This document shows positions 12,501 to 20,560 of a stretch of 64,000 nucleotides of DNA, piece after piece. The notes under the pieces were generated by a model, which ran no database searches, was not told the origin of the DNA, and was given only the letters and a program-made list of their open reading frames with translations. Each line of letters starts with the position of its first letter. Position 1 is the first letter of the stretch. The stretch is from Tricholoma matsutake (taxonomy: Eukaryota > Basidiomycota > Agaricomycetes > Agaricales > Tricholomataceae), in contig AP026547.1 in NCBI GenBank assembly GCA_026075535.2, positions 1,240,001 to 1,304,000 of the forward strand. Reading direction: 5' to 3'. Position numbers and translations under genes: made by a program.

Positions 12501-13631
12501 ACTGATCAAAACCCATCATTGATCGTCACCAGGATTGAAATTATGAGACAAAGTCCATCAACTTGGTAAATCACCTCACATTTCTTACATGCAAGCTGTT
12601 GAATGGGAAAGAGAAGCTCTCACATCTCACATGGTAACCTTAATGCAGTTAAAAAAATGCTGCTGACATTGCCGATCATGACATTGCTCCCTCATGGATC
12701 ACCTGTGATAATGAAGGCGAATTTGATACCCCCAGTGACCTGGATGATGACAGTGATGTGGCATTGGGGCTGTCAGATCTCCCAGCCAACACACATGCTA
12801 TTCCAGTTGAGGAGCAACAAGTATACCTCCCCTCTAATGGCAATCTTGTGGATGTAGAGATTAACCTCTGCAAGATCCAGGCAAGCTGACTGCTGCACCA
12901 GCTGTGGGAGTTCATTGCTGACAAATCATTTCAATATTCACACATCATTTGAGCGGCGCCGCAAAAGGGAGTTCACACCCAGTCATGAGCTGTTGTCCAC
13001 AAGTTGGTTAACAATATTAGCTTGCATGCCCAAATGTATAACCATTGCTGTAGCCAATTGCTGGCACTGGATTGTGATGATGACATATTGAGTATGTTTC
13101 AGCAGTTAACCAAGGATGACCTCAATGGAGGTCTTTACACTGCCCCATATGTTCCATGCGGACTCCATGCAGATTTGCAATCCATACAATAAACCATTTT
13201 AGCTGTGCAACACGGTGTGACAGTCCACACGGATCCATGCAGACTTACATGGAATGCATGTATTTTACTTGGATTCCATGGATTTCGTCTGTCCGCATCC
13301 ATGATCAACCAGGTCAGATGAGCAAGGACAGTCCGCATGCATCCAAACAGACCATTTGAGCTTAGCAAAATAATGTCACCAATGGTATTTGAACCTGTAG
13401 CCTCATGACTAAGTAAGAGAGTACAGACATGCATTACTACTACACTATGCAGCCATTACTGTTTGGGGCCATTGATGCAACTACATACCACTGTTTGGCT
13501 TTGTATGACAAAGCACACAGCTGCGTCATCAACATTGCCAGCTCATCACTCACCACCACCATCGACGCCACCACCTCCCTCCCTCCCCTCCACTCTACCA
13601 CCACCACCACTGCATGCATGCATGCCACCAC

Positions 13632-13784
13632 CATTCCCATGCCCACTCCCACCATCACCACCATCTTTAAACGAGCCAACTGGATGGAATATGGCCCCAA
13701 ACGATGGCAACTGTTGTTTGGGCCATAGATAAGTTTTTTTTTTTTTTTTATCAATGAACTAATTGTATTTTATTGCTTTTTAGG
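13632..13784 (+). repeat. Exon-like hairpin cassette, copy 4
   Basis: This is a diverged copy of the 96-nt unit at 19065 and 19227. It encodes NEPTGWNMAPND in one frame and keeps the hairpin arms CCCCAAACGA and TTGTTTGGGCC. It is followed by ATAAGT, a T-rich 55-nt stretch and TTTTTAG before GTTGTATACTACTGG, mirroring the intron-like spacing of the other copies. Confidence 0.6.
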
Positions 13785-14086
13785 TTGTATACTACTGGGG
13801 ATGACCTGCCACGATTAAATATGTGCAACCCACGCCCACGCCCACCCAATCCCCCTCCTCCCTGTTCAAACAGGATGTAAGGCTGTCAACACAGGCTAGG
13901 AGGGTGCCGAGGGATTCCAGGAGACCCCAGAAGGGGGGTACCTGCCTAGTAAGCACCCACCAACCCCCGTACATGCGCCACATTGCACTGACATGCCCAA
14001 ACCCCTCCCCCCCCCCAAAAAAAAAAAAGATAGAAATCCAAATGGGGGACAACAGTGATGAATGACAACAAGCCACCCACCCCCAG

Positions 14087-14345
14087 CCTCATGAGCAACT
14101 GCTCATGGGGTGGAATGTGGGTGGAATGATGCCCAGGCACAGGGACAGGAGACAACAGTGCACCACCTGCCTCCAGCCTCATGAGCAACTGCTCGTGGGG
14201 TGGATCACAGGTGGAACAACAACAACAACAAAAACTGCTCGTGGGGTGGAACGTGGGTGGAACGATGCCCAGGTGCAGGGACAGGAGACAACAACGCACC
14301 ACCCGCCCCCAGCCTCATGAGCAACTGCTCGTGGGGTGGATCACA
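14087..14345. repeat. Tandem repeat built on CATGAGCAACTGCTC
   Basis: Blocks starting CCTCATGAGCAACTGCTC, followed by GGGGTGGA and then GCACAGGGACAGGAGACAAC, recur at about 14087, 14175, 14235 (partial) and 14312. The core CATGAGCA-AC-TGCTCATG is an 8-bp-stem palindrome. A reverse-oriented copy lies at 8995-9030. Confidence 0.75.
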
Positions 14346-14459
14346 GGTGGAACAATGATGAGGAAGGGGGGTGCGTACACACCAATGGGTAATGGTGAGG
14401 GGGGACAAGCTCGCATGCTAGCAAGATGGTGGGTTATTTATTTTATTCTATAGTCTACT

Positions 14460-14560
14460 GCCCCCCTCTTCGGCAGGGGGGCAACTTTTTTTGTATTTAA
14501 TACTACCAATAAAATGTCCCCCATTGTGGGGGCATCCTTGTTTTTTTTTTGATGTTGAAA
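14460..14560. repeat. Two G/C-run hairpins followed by T tracts
   Basis: TGCCCCCCT-CTTCGGC-AGGGGGGCA forms a perfect 9-bp stem with a 7-nt loop and is followed by a T tract. A second hairpin, TGTCCCCCA/TGGGGGCA, follows at 14515-14535. A bacterial-type terminator is not expected in a fungus, so these are noted only as structured repeat DNA within the hAT-like element. Confidence 0.5.
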
Positions 14561-14677
14561 GTATTTTCAATAGTTAATAAATAACATAAATTTTTGTTTA
14601 TCCTGTATGGCAGAACAAACCCTGGGTACCCATATGCCATCAACCCATGCCTCAATTCTTCATTTGGGTCACCACAT

Positions 14678-14785
14678 GGTTGGAGTCCGTGCGGACTTAT
14701 GCAGACTCCATGTGGACTTATGCGGACTCCACGCAGACTTATGCGGACTCCATGTGGACTTATGTGGACTGGGGCGGAGTCCATG
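14678..14785. repeat. 21-bp tandem repeat GGACTCCATGTGGACTTATGC
   Basis: At least four 21-bp units alternate GGACTCCAYGYRGACTTATGC, close to the right end of the hAT-like element. Related GCGGACTCCATGCAG sequence lies just inside the left end (13155-13185), giving repeat-rich subterminal regions. Its 21-bp period matches the GGATTCCTGGTGAGTCCTACT repeat at 20478-20535. Confidence 0.7.
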
Positions 14786-15343
14786 CCAAGGGGGTGTAAT
14801 CTTTCATTTTGGTCACCAGATGGTCGGACTCCGCACAGTCTGCACGGATCTGCACAGAACATATGGGGCAGTGTAAATTACTGCCTCAATGCCAGCACAG
14901 CTATTTTGAATCTGAATGTACCTGGTTCCACCTCTGTTCATCTGTCCTGGATTTGGCATAATTCCCACATTTGTACTGGTCTCATGGCCAATGCCAGTGC
15001 CAATGCTGATGCTGGCTGATTCTGGGAATGTAAATATATTTTGTAGCCATCTGTATTCATTGTACTAACATTTTTCATAGTCAGGCGAGTACATTGGTTT
15101 TGTTCATGGGCTCAGAAAAATCAATGGAGGGAGGAATTTCTACTGGTCACATATGAAATGCAGTGGACTGTGTGGTATTTCATCTATCACAGCCAATGGT
15201 GGCAGTCAGCCTCACAGTCCAAGAATACCCTTCCTGGTCTGCTAGCCTATGCTAATTGCCAGCACACTTCATGGTATGAATTAGCATTGAGGGCTGACAA
15301 TGCATTTAGATCAACAAATGCTGATTATATCTCCCCTCTGTGA

Positions 15344-15902
15344 CTTAAAAGGGCTTGTATTATGTAAACATGATTATCTTGATCACCAACCATGACCAGT
15401 AAAACTATGTTGAACAAAAGTCTCTCAATCTTTGACCCTTTTTCTTTGTGATCGGGCCTGAAAGGGCAACTCCAAATGCAGACACAAGAGATCATTTGGT
15501 ATGTGGAGTCCCGGTTCCGTTGAGTTTTGTTGGAGTTAGACCAGGCAAACTTTGTAAAACAATGTTGGATGCAAAAAATTCCCTATGCCAAGCTTGTATG
15601 TTGAGATCTTTCCTAAAGGAAGTAAGTATACATCACTGACAAGTACGACAGATGTATGTCATGTCTTGCATTGGCATCAGCACCTCCATTGGCCTTATGA
15701 TAAATGTGCTGATCCTTCTTTGGTCCTTGGCCGATCTCACTGATGTGAATTTGGACCACCTACCCCTTGGATTCTATCCATCTCTCTTCACTGTGAGACT
15801 GGTGGGGTATGGATTTCAGCTGTTTAAGTAAAAAAAAAGGAAATATCTAATATAAATGGCTGAATATATGGTGGATGAATCTGGGATGAAATTTCATACC
15901 AT
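15344..15902. other. Non-coding flank of the KDZ gene
   Basis: No recognisable gene. Two short open stretches (15448-15639 and about 15700-15830) lack known motifs. This may be the 3' flank of the KDZ element, but no terminal inverted repeat was identified. Confidence 0.4.
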
Positions 15903-16200
15903 AGATTTCAAACCTCAAATGGATGGAAGTCAGACATATTTTATTACCACTTTTTCATCAGTGAATAGGATGAAATTTCTTCTTGTAAATGAATGAATTA
16001 TGGGGTGCTTTTTATACTGTAGATTTCAAACCTCAAATGGATGGAAGTCAGACATGTTTTATTATGACTTTTTCATAAGTGAATAGGATGGAATTTCTTC
16101 TTGTAAATGAATGAATTATGGGGTGCTTTTAATACTGTAGATTTCAAGCATCAAATAAATGGAAGTCAGACATATTATTACAAGTCCTTCATGAATAAAC
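15903..16200. repeat. 118-bp tandem repeat, about 2.5 copies
   Basis: AGATTTCAAACCTCAAATGG starts at 15903 and 16021, and a diverged copy starts at 16139, a spacing of exactly 118 bp. The units share GGAAGTCAGACAT, GTGAATAGGATG and CTTCTTGTAAATGAATG. The third copy stops where the GTTACTGA repeats begin. Non-coding. Confidence 0.85.
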
Positions 16201-16526
16201 AGGATGGAATTTTACAAAAGTGTTACTGATTTCATTACAAACTCAATTACTGACTTCATTACAAAGTGTTACTGATTTAAAAGTGTTACTGATCTCATTA
16301 CAAACTTAGTTACTGACTTCATTACAAAAGTGTTACTGATTTCATTACAAACTTAGTTACTGATTTCATTACAAACTCAATTACTGACTTCATTACAAAA
16401 GTGTTATACTTATTTCATTACAAACTGTTATTCACCTGTTACTGACCTCCTTACAAATTATTTACTTACTTCATTGCAAAGTGTTTACTTACTTCATTAC
16501 AAACTATTATTGACTTGTTACTGACC

Positions 16527-16947
16527 TCATTACAAAATGTTTATAACATATGCAAACAATGTAGTAAATGGGCACTTAGACTTTATTTCGGCCTTCCAGC
16601 TGGCCTCATCCTCTTTTTAAAAATAATATCTCATAGGATGAGTTCTATAAATATATTAGAGAGCCTAGGGACCATTTCCCCCCATCAAAATGTGTCGGGA
16701 ATTGACGGATGCGCAAAATTGCTTCTGGATGACATTGATTACATAAGCATGTCATCCAGATGCATCCATCAATTCCCGACACATTTTGATAGGGGGAAAT
16801 GGTCCCTAGACTCTCTAATATATTGATAGAACTCATCCTATGAGGTATTATTCTTAAAAAGAGGATGAGGCCAGCTGGAAGGCCGAAATAAAGTCTAAGT
16901 GCCCATTTACTACATTGTTTGCATATGTTATAAACATTTTGTAATGA
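16527..16947. repeat. Near-perfect palindrome, two arms of about 200 bp
   Basis: The sequence from TCATTACAAAATGTTTATAA to about 16735 is repeated in inverse orientation up to 16947, centred on GGATGACAT...ATGTCATCC with a spacer of about 13 nt. One arm lacks a short AGCAATTTTGCGC-type segment. A third arm copy lies at 17655-17866, same orientation as the right arm. Confidence 0.9.
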
Positions 16948-17481
16948 CACAAGAGGCAGAGCAATATATTACCCTGGAGAAAATGTTGGGAATAATGGGG
17001 AGAAAAAGACACTTTTTCACTGGGGAAAAATAAAAGGAACCATCAGTAAAAATATGTTATTTTCCCACACTTTGTCCTTTTGGTTGCTGCAGGAAAACAA
17101 CTAATCTGTTTCCAGGAGAAAAACTTGTGAACATTAGGGGGAAAAAGGTCATTTTCCCACATATTCCCAGTTTTTTCTCTGTGGAAAAATAAATAATCTG
17201 TTTCTAGGTGAAAAAATTGTGGAAGTCAGGAGAAAAAATGTTATTTTCACCAGATATAGAGAAAATGTTGAGAAAAAGATATATTTCCCCTCCATTTTCA
17301 CCTGATTTTCTCCCAGGAATAGATGAGTTATTTTTGCTGAGCAAGAGCAAGGAGAAAAGTGTGGGAAAAACAACATTTTTTTGCTGATGGTTCCTTTTAT
17401 TTTTCCCCAGAGAAAAAGCATCTTTTTTCCCTATTATTCCCAACATATTCTCCAGGGTAATATATTGCTCTGCCTCTTGTG
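16948..17481. mobile_element. 534-bp CACTA-like MITE with long TIRs
   Basis: Both ends start CACAAGAGGCAGAGCAATAT when read inward, and the inverted repeats extend for about 125 bp with few differences. The element is flanked by a 3-bp TGA duplication (16945-16947 and 17482-17484). CAC...GTG ends with a 3-bp duplication suggest the CACTA superfamily; the canonical CACTA pentamer is CACAA here. The interior carries direct repeats of AATAATCTGTTTC. No coding capacity, so movement would depend on an outside transposase. Confidence 0.8.
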
Positions 17482-18123
17482 TGAGGTCAGTAACAAGTCA
17501 ATAATAGTTTGTAATGAAGTAAGTAAACACTTTGCAATGAGATTAGTAACAGGTCAATTAAAGAAGTAAGTAAATAATTTGTAATGAGTAACAGGTCAGT
17601 AACTGTTTGTAATGAAATCAGTAACACCTTTGTAATGAAGTCAGTAACAATTTATGTAATGTCATCCAGAAGCAATTTTGCGCATCCATCAATTCCCGAT
17701 GGATTTTGATGGGGGAAATGGTCCATAGCCTTTCTAATATATTTATAGAGCTCATCCTACGAGGTATTATTTTTAAAAAGAGGATGAGGCCAGCTGGAAG
17801 GCCGAAATAAAGTCTAAGTGCCCATTTACTACATTGTTTGCATATGTTACAAATATTTTGTAACGAGGTCAGTAACAAGTTTGTATTGATGTAAGTTAAA
17901 TTAATGAAGTAAGTAAACAACTTGTAATGAGGTCAGTAACAGGTCAATAACTGTTTGTAATGATTTAAGTTAAAAATAATGAAGTAAGTAAACAATTTGT
18001 AATGAGGTCAGTAACAGGTCAATAACTGTTTGTAATGAATCAGTAACACTTTTGTAATGAAGTCAGTAACAATTTTGTAGTTGTGTTTGAGTTTGTAGGG
18101 ACTTAGTGCACAAAAAAAGCATG

Positions 18124-18180
18124 GCGCGATATAGTGGACACCTACTTTCACGCCTCGCGGTTTTTGGGCACAACACAACC
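18124..18180. repeat. Dispersed ATATAGTGGACACCTA repeat
   Basis: GATATAGTGGACACCTACTT followed by TCACGCCTCGCGG matches the left half of the palindromic MITE at 2215. No inverted partner is seen here, so this is a fragment or a second family member. 18181-18919 is AT-rich with degenerate GACCTAGTAAAGT/ACTTTGAATGATCA repeats and no gene. Confidence 0.45.
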
Positions 18181-18919
18181 AAACAACTTGCTCTGCCTAC
18201 TACATGAGAAGTAATGACTTGACTCATTACACTCACAACTCTTTGCAAGTCCTACGTTAGTAATATGCAGAAAGTATTAACTAATGTTATGTTTACAGGT
18301 TAATCATGTCTGTACTTATCGGTAAGCTGTCAACATATATACTAGTAAGTAACTGATAGTATTGTATTGACTTTGAATTTTGATATCTTGAGCTCGAACT
18401 TGGTGTGATTTTTTTACATGACCTAGTACATATAAGTACTTTGAATAGTCAATTTAAGTGATTACAATCATGAAAGGTTGACCTAGTAAAGTATCTTAGC
18501 TTTGAATGATCAGGATAGTAATTGATTATAATCATAATAGTAGAGTTTTGTTGGCTTTGAAATAATCAATCTAACATGTTATTACAATTGTAAATTGTGT
18601 AGTGTTTTGAAAAGATATTTGTACTTTGGATACTGACTTAAGGGCTGGTCATATTTCATGCTTTAAGTCATGGATGAAAACAATCCCATAATCGGAAGGA
18701 GTCTCATGGTGTGAATTACCCCATTGAGAAGATGGAAGTCATCCCCAGAGAAGAATTCAACAGGGTATGAATACAGACAAATTCTGAGGTTTTTTCAACC
18801 TCTTAACTCATCTGTTCCGAGGGGCATTTTCACAACTTTTACAGGGTTTTTTTTAACCAAAAACCAGATGATTTTTATTCTTTTTCAATAGCTATAAAGG
18901 ACAAAAATTCTACCCAAAA

Positions 18920-19009
18920 TGGATTACTTTCTACTCAATTCCTTCACCTTAGTGGCTGAAATACTGGATTACTTTCTACTAAATTCCTCCACCTCAGTGG
19001 CTGAAATAC
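18920..19009. repeat. 45-bp tandem duplication
   Basis: TGGATTACTTTCTACTCAAT, continuing to GTGGCTGAAATAC, is repeated head to tail with three visible differences. It lies just upstream of the exon-like cassette array at 19065. Confidence 0.8.
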
Positions 19010-19064
19010 TGGATGATTTTCCACATCCAAGAGTTTCACTGTGCCTGTTTCTTTAGTTTTCTAG

Positions 19065-19440
19065 GTTGTGATCTACTGGTAACGATGCCACCACCCGCAA
19101 ATGAGCCGACTTCATGGAATGCAGGCCCAAACGATGCAATGTGTGTCGTTTGGGCCCTACATAAGTTTTTTTTTCGTTCACTTTTTGTTTTGATAATTTG
19201 ACTAACCTGTTTCTTTAGTTTTCTAGGTTATAATCTACTGGTAACAATGCCACCACCCACAAACGAGCCGACTGCATGGAACATGGGCCCAAACAATGCA
19301 GATTGCGTTGCTTGGGCCCTATGTAAGTTTTTTTTTGTTTGCTTTTTGTTTTTATAAACTAACTAACTTGTTTCTTTTGTTTTATAGGTTCTACTCTACT
19401 GGTAATGACAGCCGGACATGAGACAACCCAACACACCCAC
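19065..19440 (+). repeat. Tandem exon-intron-like cassette (96-nt units, 66/65-nt spacers)
   Basis: Units at 19065-19160 and 19227-19322 are each exactly 96 nt. They start GTTRTRATCTACTGGTAAC right after TTTCTAG and end before RTAAGTTTTTTTT. The spacers (19161-19226 and 19323-19387) are T-rich and end TTTCTAG or TTTATAG, like short fungal introns. The first spacer starts AT rather than GT. A third unit start follows at 19388. Read through the joins, one frame stays open and encodes NEPTxWNxGPN. Each unit holds a hairpin with GGCCCAAAC/GTTTGGGCC arms. No known domain. Confidence 0.6.
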
Positions 19441-19715
19441 CCCTCACCTGCATTTTACAACGGCAAGGGGATTTTCTTTATTTATTCATAATTGTCGCCT
19501 CCCCTCGTGTTCAATGCAAGGGGATTTAGTTTTATCTGTAAATATTTTAAGGGCTCTCCCTTGCATGAGGTTTTTATGTAGTTAATTGTATTGTATCCCT
19601 TGCGTTAGACGCGAGGGATGTAGTTGATTAAAATTATTTGATCTTAATAGTGGCTTTGAGAGAGATTACATGCTTGAGTTTGAGTTTGAGTCATAAATAA
19701 ACTTTATATGGATAA
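19441..19715. other. Non-coding, CCCTTGC-type hairpin repeats
   Basis: Contains CCCTCGTGTTCAATGCAAGGGG-like and CCCTTGCGTTAGACGCGAGGG hairpins. It resembles in organisation, but not letter by letter, the DNA that follows cassette copy 4 (14440-14540). No gene seen. Confidence 0.4.
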
Positions 19716-19723
19716 CAAATAAT

Positions 19724-19815
19724 TCTCCTGTGGCTCAACTGGGTTGAGCACACTTGTCTGGTTTGTCATGTGATCCCTCATCATGAGGTCTTGAGTTCAA
19801 TTCCTGCTTTGCACA
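19724..19815 (+). repeat. tRNA-like block with long variable arm (SINE head)
   Basis: TGGCTCAACTGGGTTGAGCA is an A box and GAGTTCAATTCC a B box. Between them CCCTCATCATGAGG could form a long variable arm like that of Ser or Leu tRNAs. Stems at the acceptor end do not pair, so a tRNA-derived SINE head is more likely than a functional tRNA. Confidence 0.4.
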
Positions 19816-19859
19816 AATCTGTTTTGTGCTGTTAGTACTGAATCGGAAAAGGGACATTG

Positions 19860-20340
19860 GATTTCTGGTCAGACCCAGATGGAAGGAGTTGAAAGGGAAG
19901 AGTCAGATAGGAGCAGAATTCCAATGGAAATCTGAGGCAAGATTGGAACAGAAAGGACTTGGCTTCAGCTTGTAAGAAGCTGTGCCCTTCTCCTCATCAA
20001 GTGTCCTAATTTCAGAGGAGGTGAGAAGGGAGGATTGGAGGATTGGAGGGTTTCTGGAGAAGACGAGTAACAGTCTTGAGGGAGACTTAAGAGAGACAAA
20101 TGGGAGTGAAGATAGGGTTGGATTAATTGGGTGACTTTGTTGATTTACAAACTGGCGATACAAAATGAAAGTAGCTAGCTTAAATACTAAAGTCGGAGTT
20201 TCTGAGGCTGTGGTTAATATGAAAACTGGCTTCCAAGGCAAATCCTGAAACTGTTTCACCTAATTGGAAATGAGGGAATTTCACCTCTAGGCAGTGCTGC
20301 TGATAGGAGGTGGGCTGTGATGTAAGGCGGCCAGGAAGGG
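19860..20340 (+). repeat. Diverged LTR family B relic
   Basis: Shares the block AGAAAGGACTTGGCTTCAGC, TTGTAAGAAGCTG and TGTCCTAATTTCA in the same order as the LTRs at 54899-55605 and 60769-61826. It also shares GTTGATTTACAAACTG and GCTTAAATACT further on. Ends are not definable and divergence is high. Confidence 0.55.
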
Positions 20341-20477
20341 GGGCAGAAAACAATCAGAAGTCTGGTCGGAAGAATCGGTCTTGACATGTGGGCACATTGT
20401 GAAATTTCTGAAGTTGAGGCACTTGAACTCGTAAGATATCAAATTGACTTTCCATTATGGTTGGATGTTTGGTAACA

Positions 20478-20560
20478 TACCAGGAATCCTGGTAAGTCCC
20501 ACTGGATTCCTGGTGAGTCCTACTGGATTCCAGGACTATGTGGGGCAGTGTAAAGTTCAG
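20478..20560. repeat. 21-bp repeat plus terminal fragment of the 13128-type hAT-like family
   Basis: Three 21-22 bp units of GGATTCCTGGTGAGTCCTACT are followed by CTATGTGGGGCAGTGTAAAG, which matches the inverted-repeat end of the element at 13128-14883. This suggests a second, truncated member of that family with the same habit of a 21-bp satellite near its end. Confidence 0.55.

Larger units (their letters stand above)
13128..14883. mobile_element. 1756-bp hAT-like non-autonomous element inside the KDZ gene
   Basis: An exact 8-bp direct repeat, CCTCAATG, lies at 13120-13127 and 14884-14891. Inside it the ends carry inverted repeats sharing TTTACACTGCCCCATATG. Removing one repeat plus the element rejoins the KDZ reading frame. 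An 8-bp duplication is characteristic of hAT elements. No transposase is present. The interior is repeat-built: GGACTCC-type 21-bp repeats near both ends, an exon-like hairpin unit at 13672-13728, and the CATGAGCAACTGCTC array at 14087-14340. The same end (GGGGCAGTGTAAA) recurs at 20540-20555. Confidence 0.85.
9584..15343 (+). pseudogene. KDZ-superfamily transposase with CxC2-like region, decayed
   Basis: Scattered plus-strand exons follow the order of an Agaricomycete KDZ transposase. They run: basic N-terminus (about 9607-9870); cysteine-cluster area with HHIECWT (about 10115) and CQCQG (about 10668); FCPACPQVGIN (about 11000); FVADGNF with the first acidic residue at 11143; ACAWHGCYVPNALVD (about 11450); YDIVCQY with Asp at 11832; GEILESLW with Glu at 12003/12012; SFQYSH (about 12930); then NASTAIL, LSWIWH and VHWLRKNQWREEF (14888-15120), ending at a TGA at 15341. 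An intron-like gap spans about 11563-11783. Several in-frame stops break it, and a 1756-bp element splits the codons for Asn and Ala near 13127/14892. KDZ enzymes are DDE-type cut-and-paste transposases. All three candidate acidic residues remain. No element ends were identified. Confidence 0.85.
16206..18085. mobile_element. Compound foldback structure with GTTACTGA/TCATTACAAA arms
   Basis: The left arm (16206-16526) consists of many GTTACTGAYYTCATTACAAA units. The right arm (17485-17655 and 17866-18085) holds their reverse complement, TTTGTAATGARRTCAGTAAC. Between lie a roughly 420-bp palindrome (16527-16947), a CACTA-like MITE (16948-17481), and a third copy of the palindrome arm (17655-17866). 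No transposase is present. The ORFs here are mirror images caused by the inverted copies, not genes. Confidence 0.8.

Noticed and set aside
14087..14345. CRISPR-like array
   Set aside because: Units are irregular in spacing, spacers are themselves repeated, and the context is a fungal transposon.
14460..14560. Rho-independent terminators
   Set aside because: Hairpin plus T tract looks right, but the organism is a fungus and no gene ends there.
16515..16950. Two convergent, nearly identical protein-coding ORFs
   Set aside because: They are the same sequence read from the two arms of a palindrome and contain no known motif.
20100..20560. 5' LTR of gypsy A
   Set aside because: No TGTTAGGAAACC-type sequence is present; the LTR-like DNA there belongs to family B.
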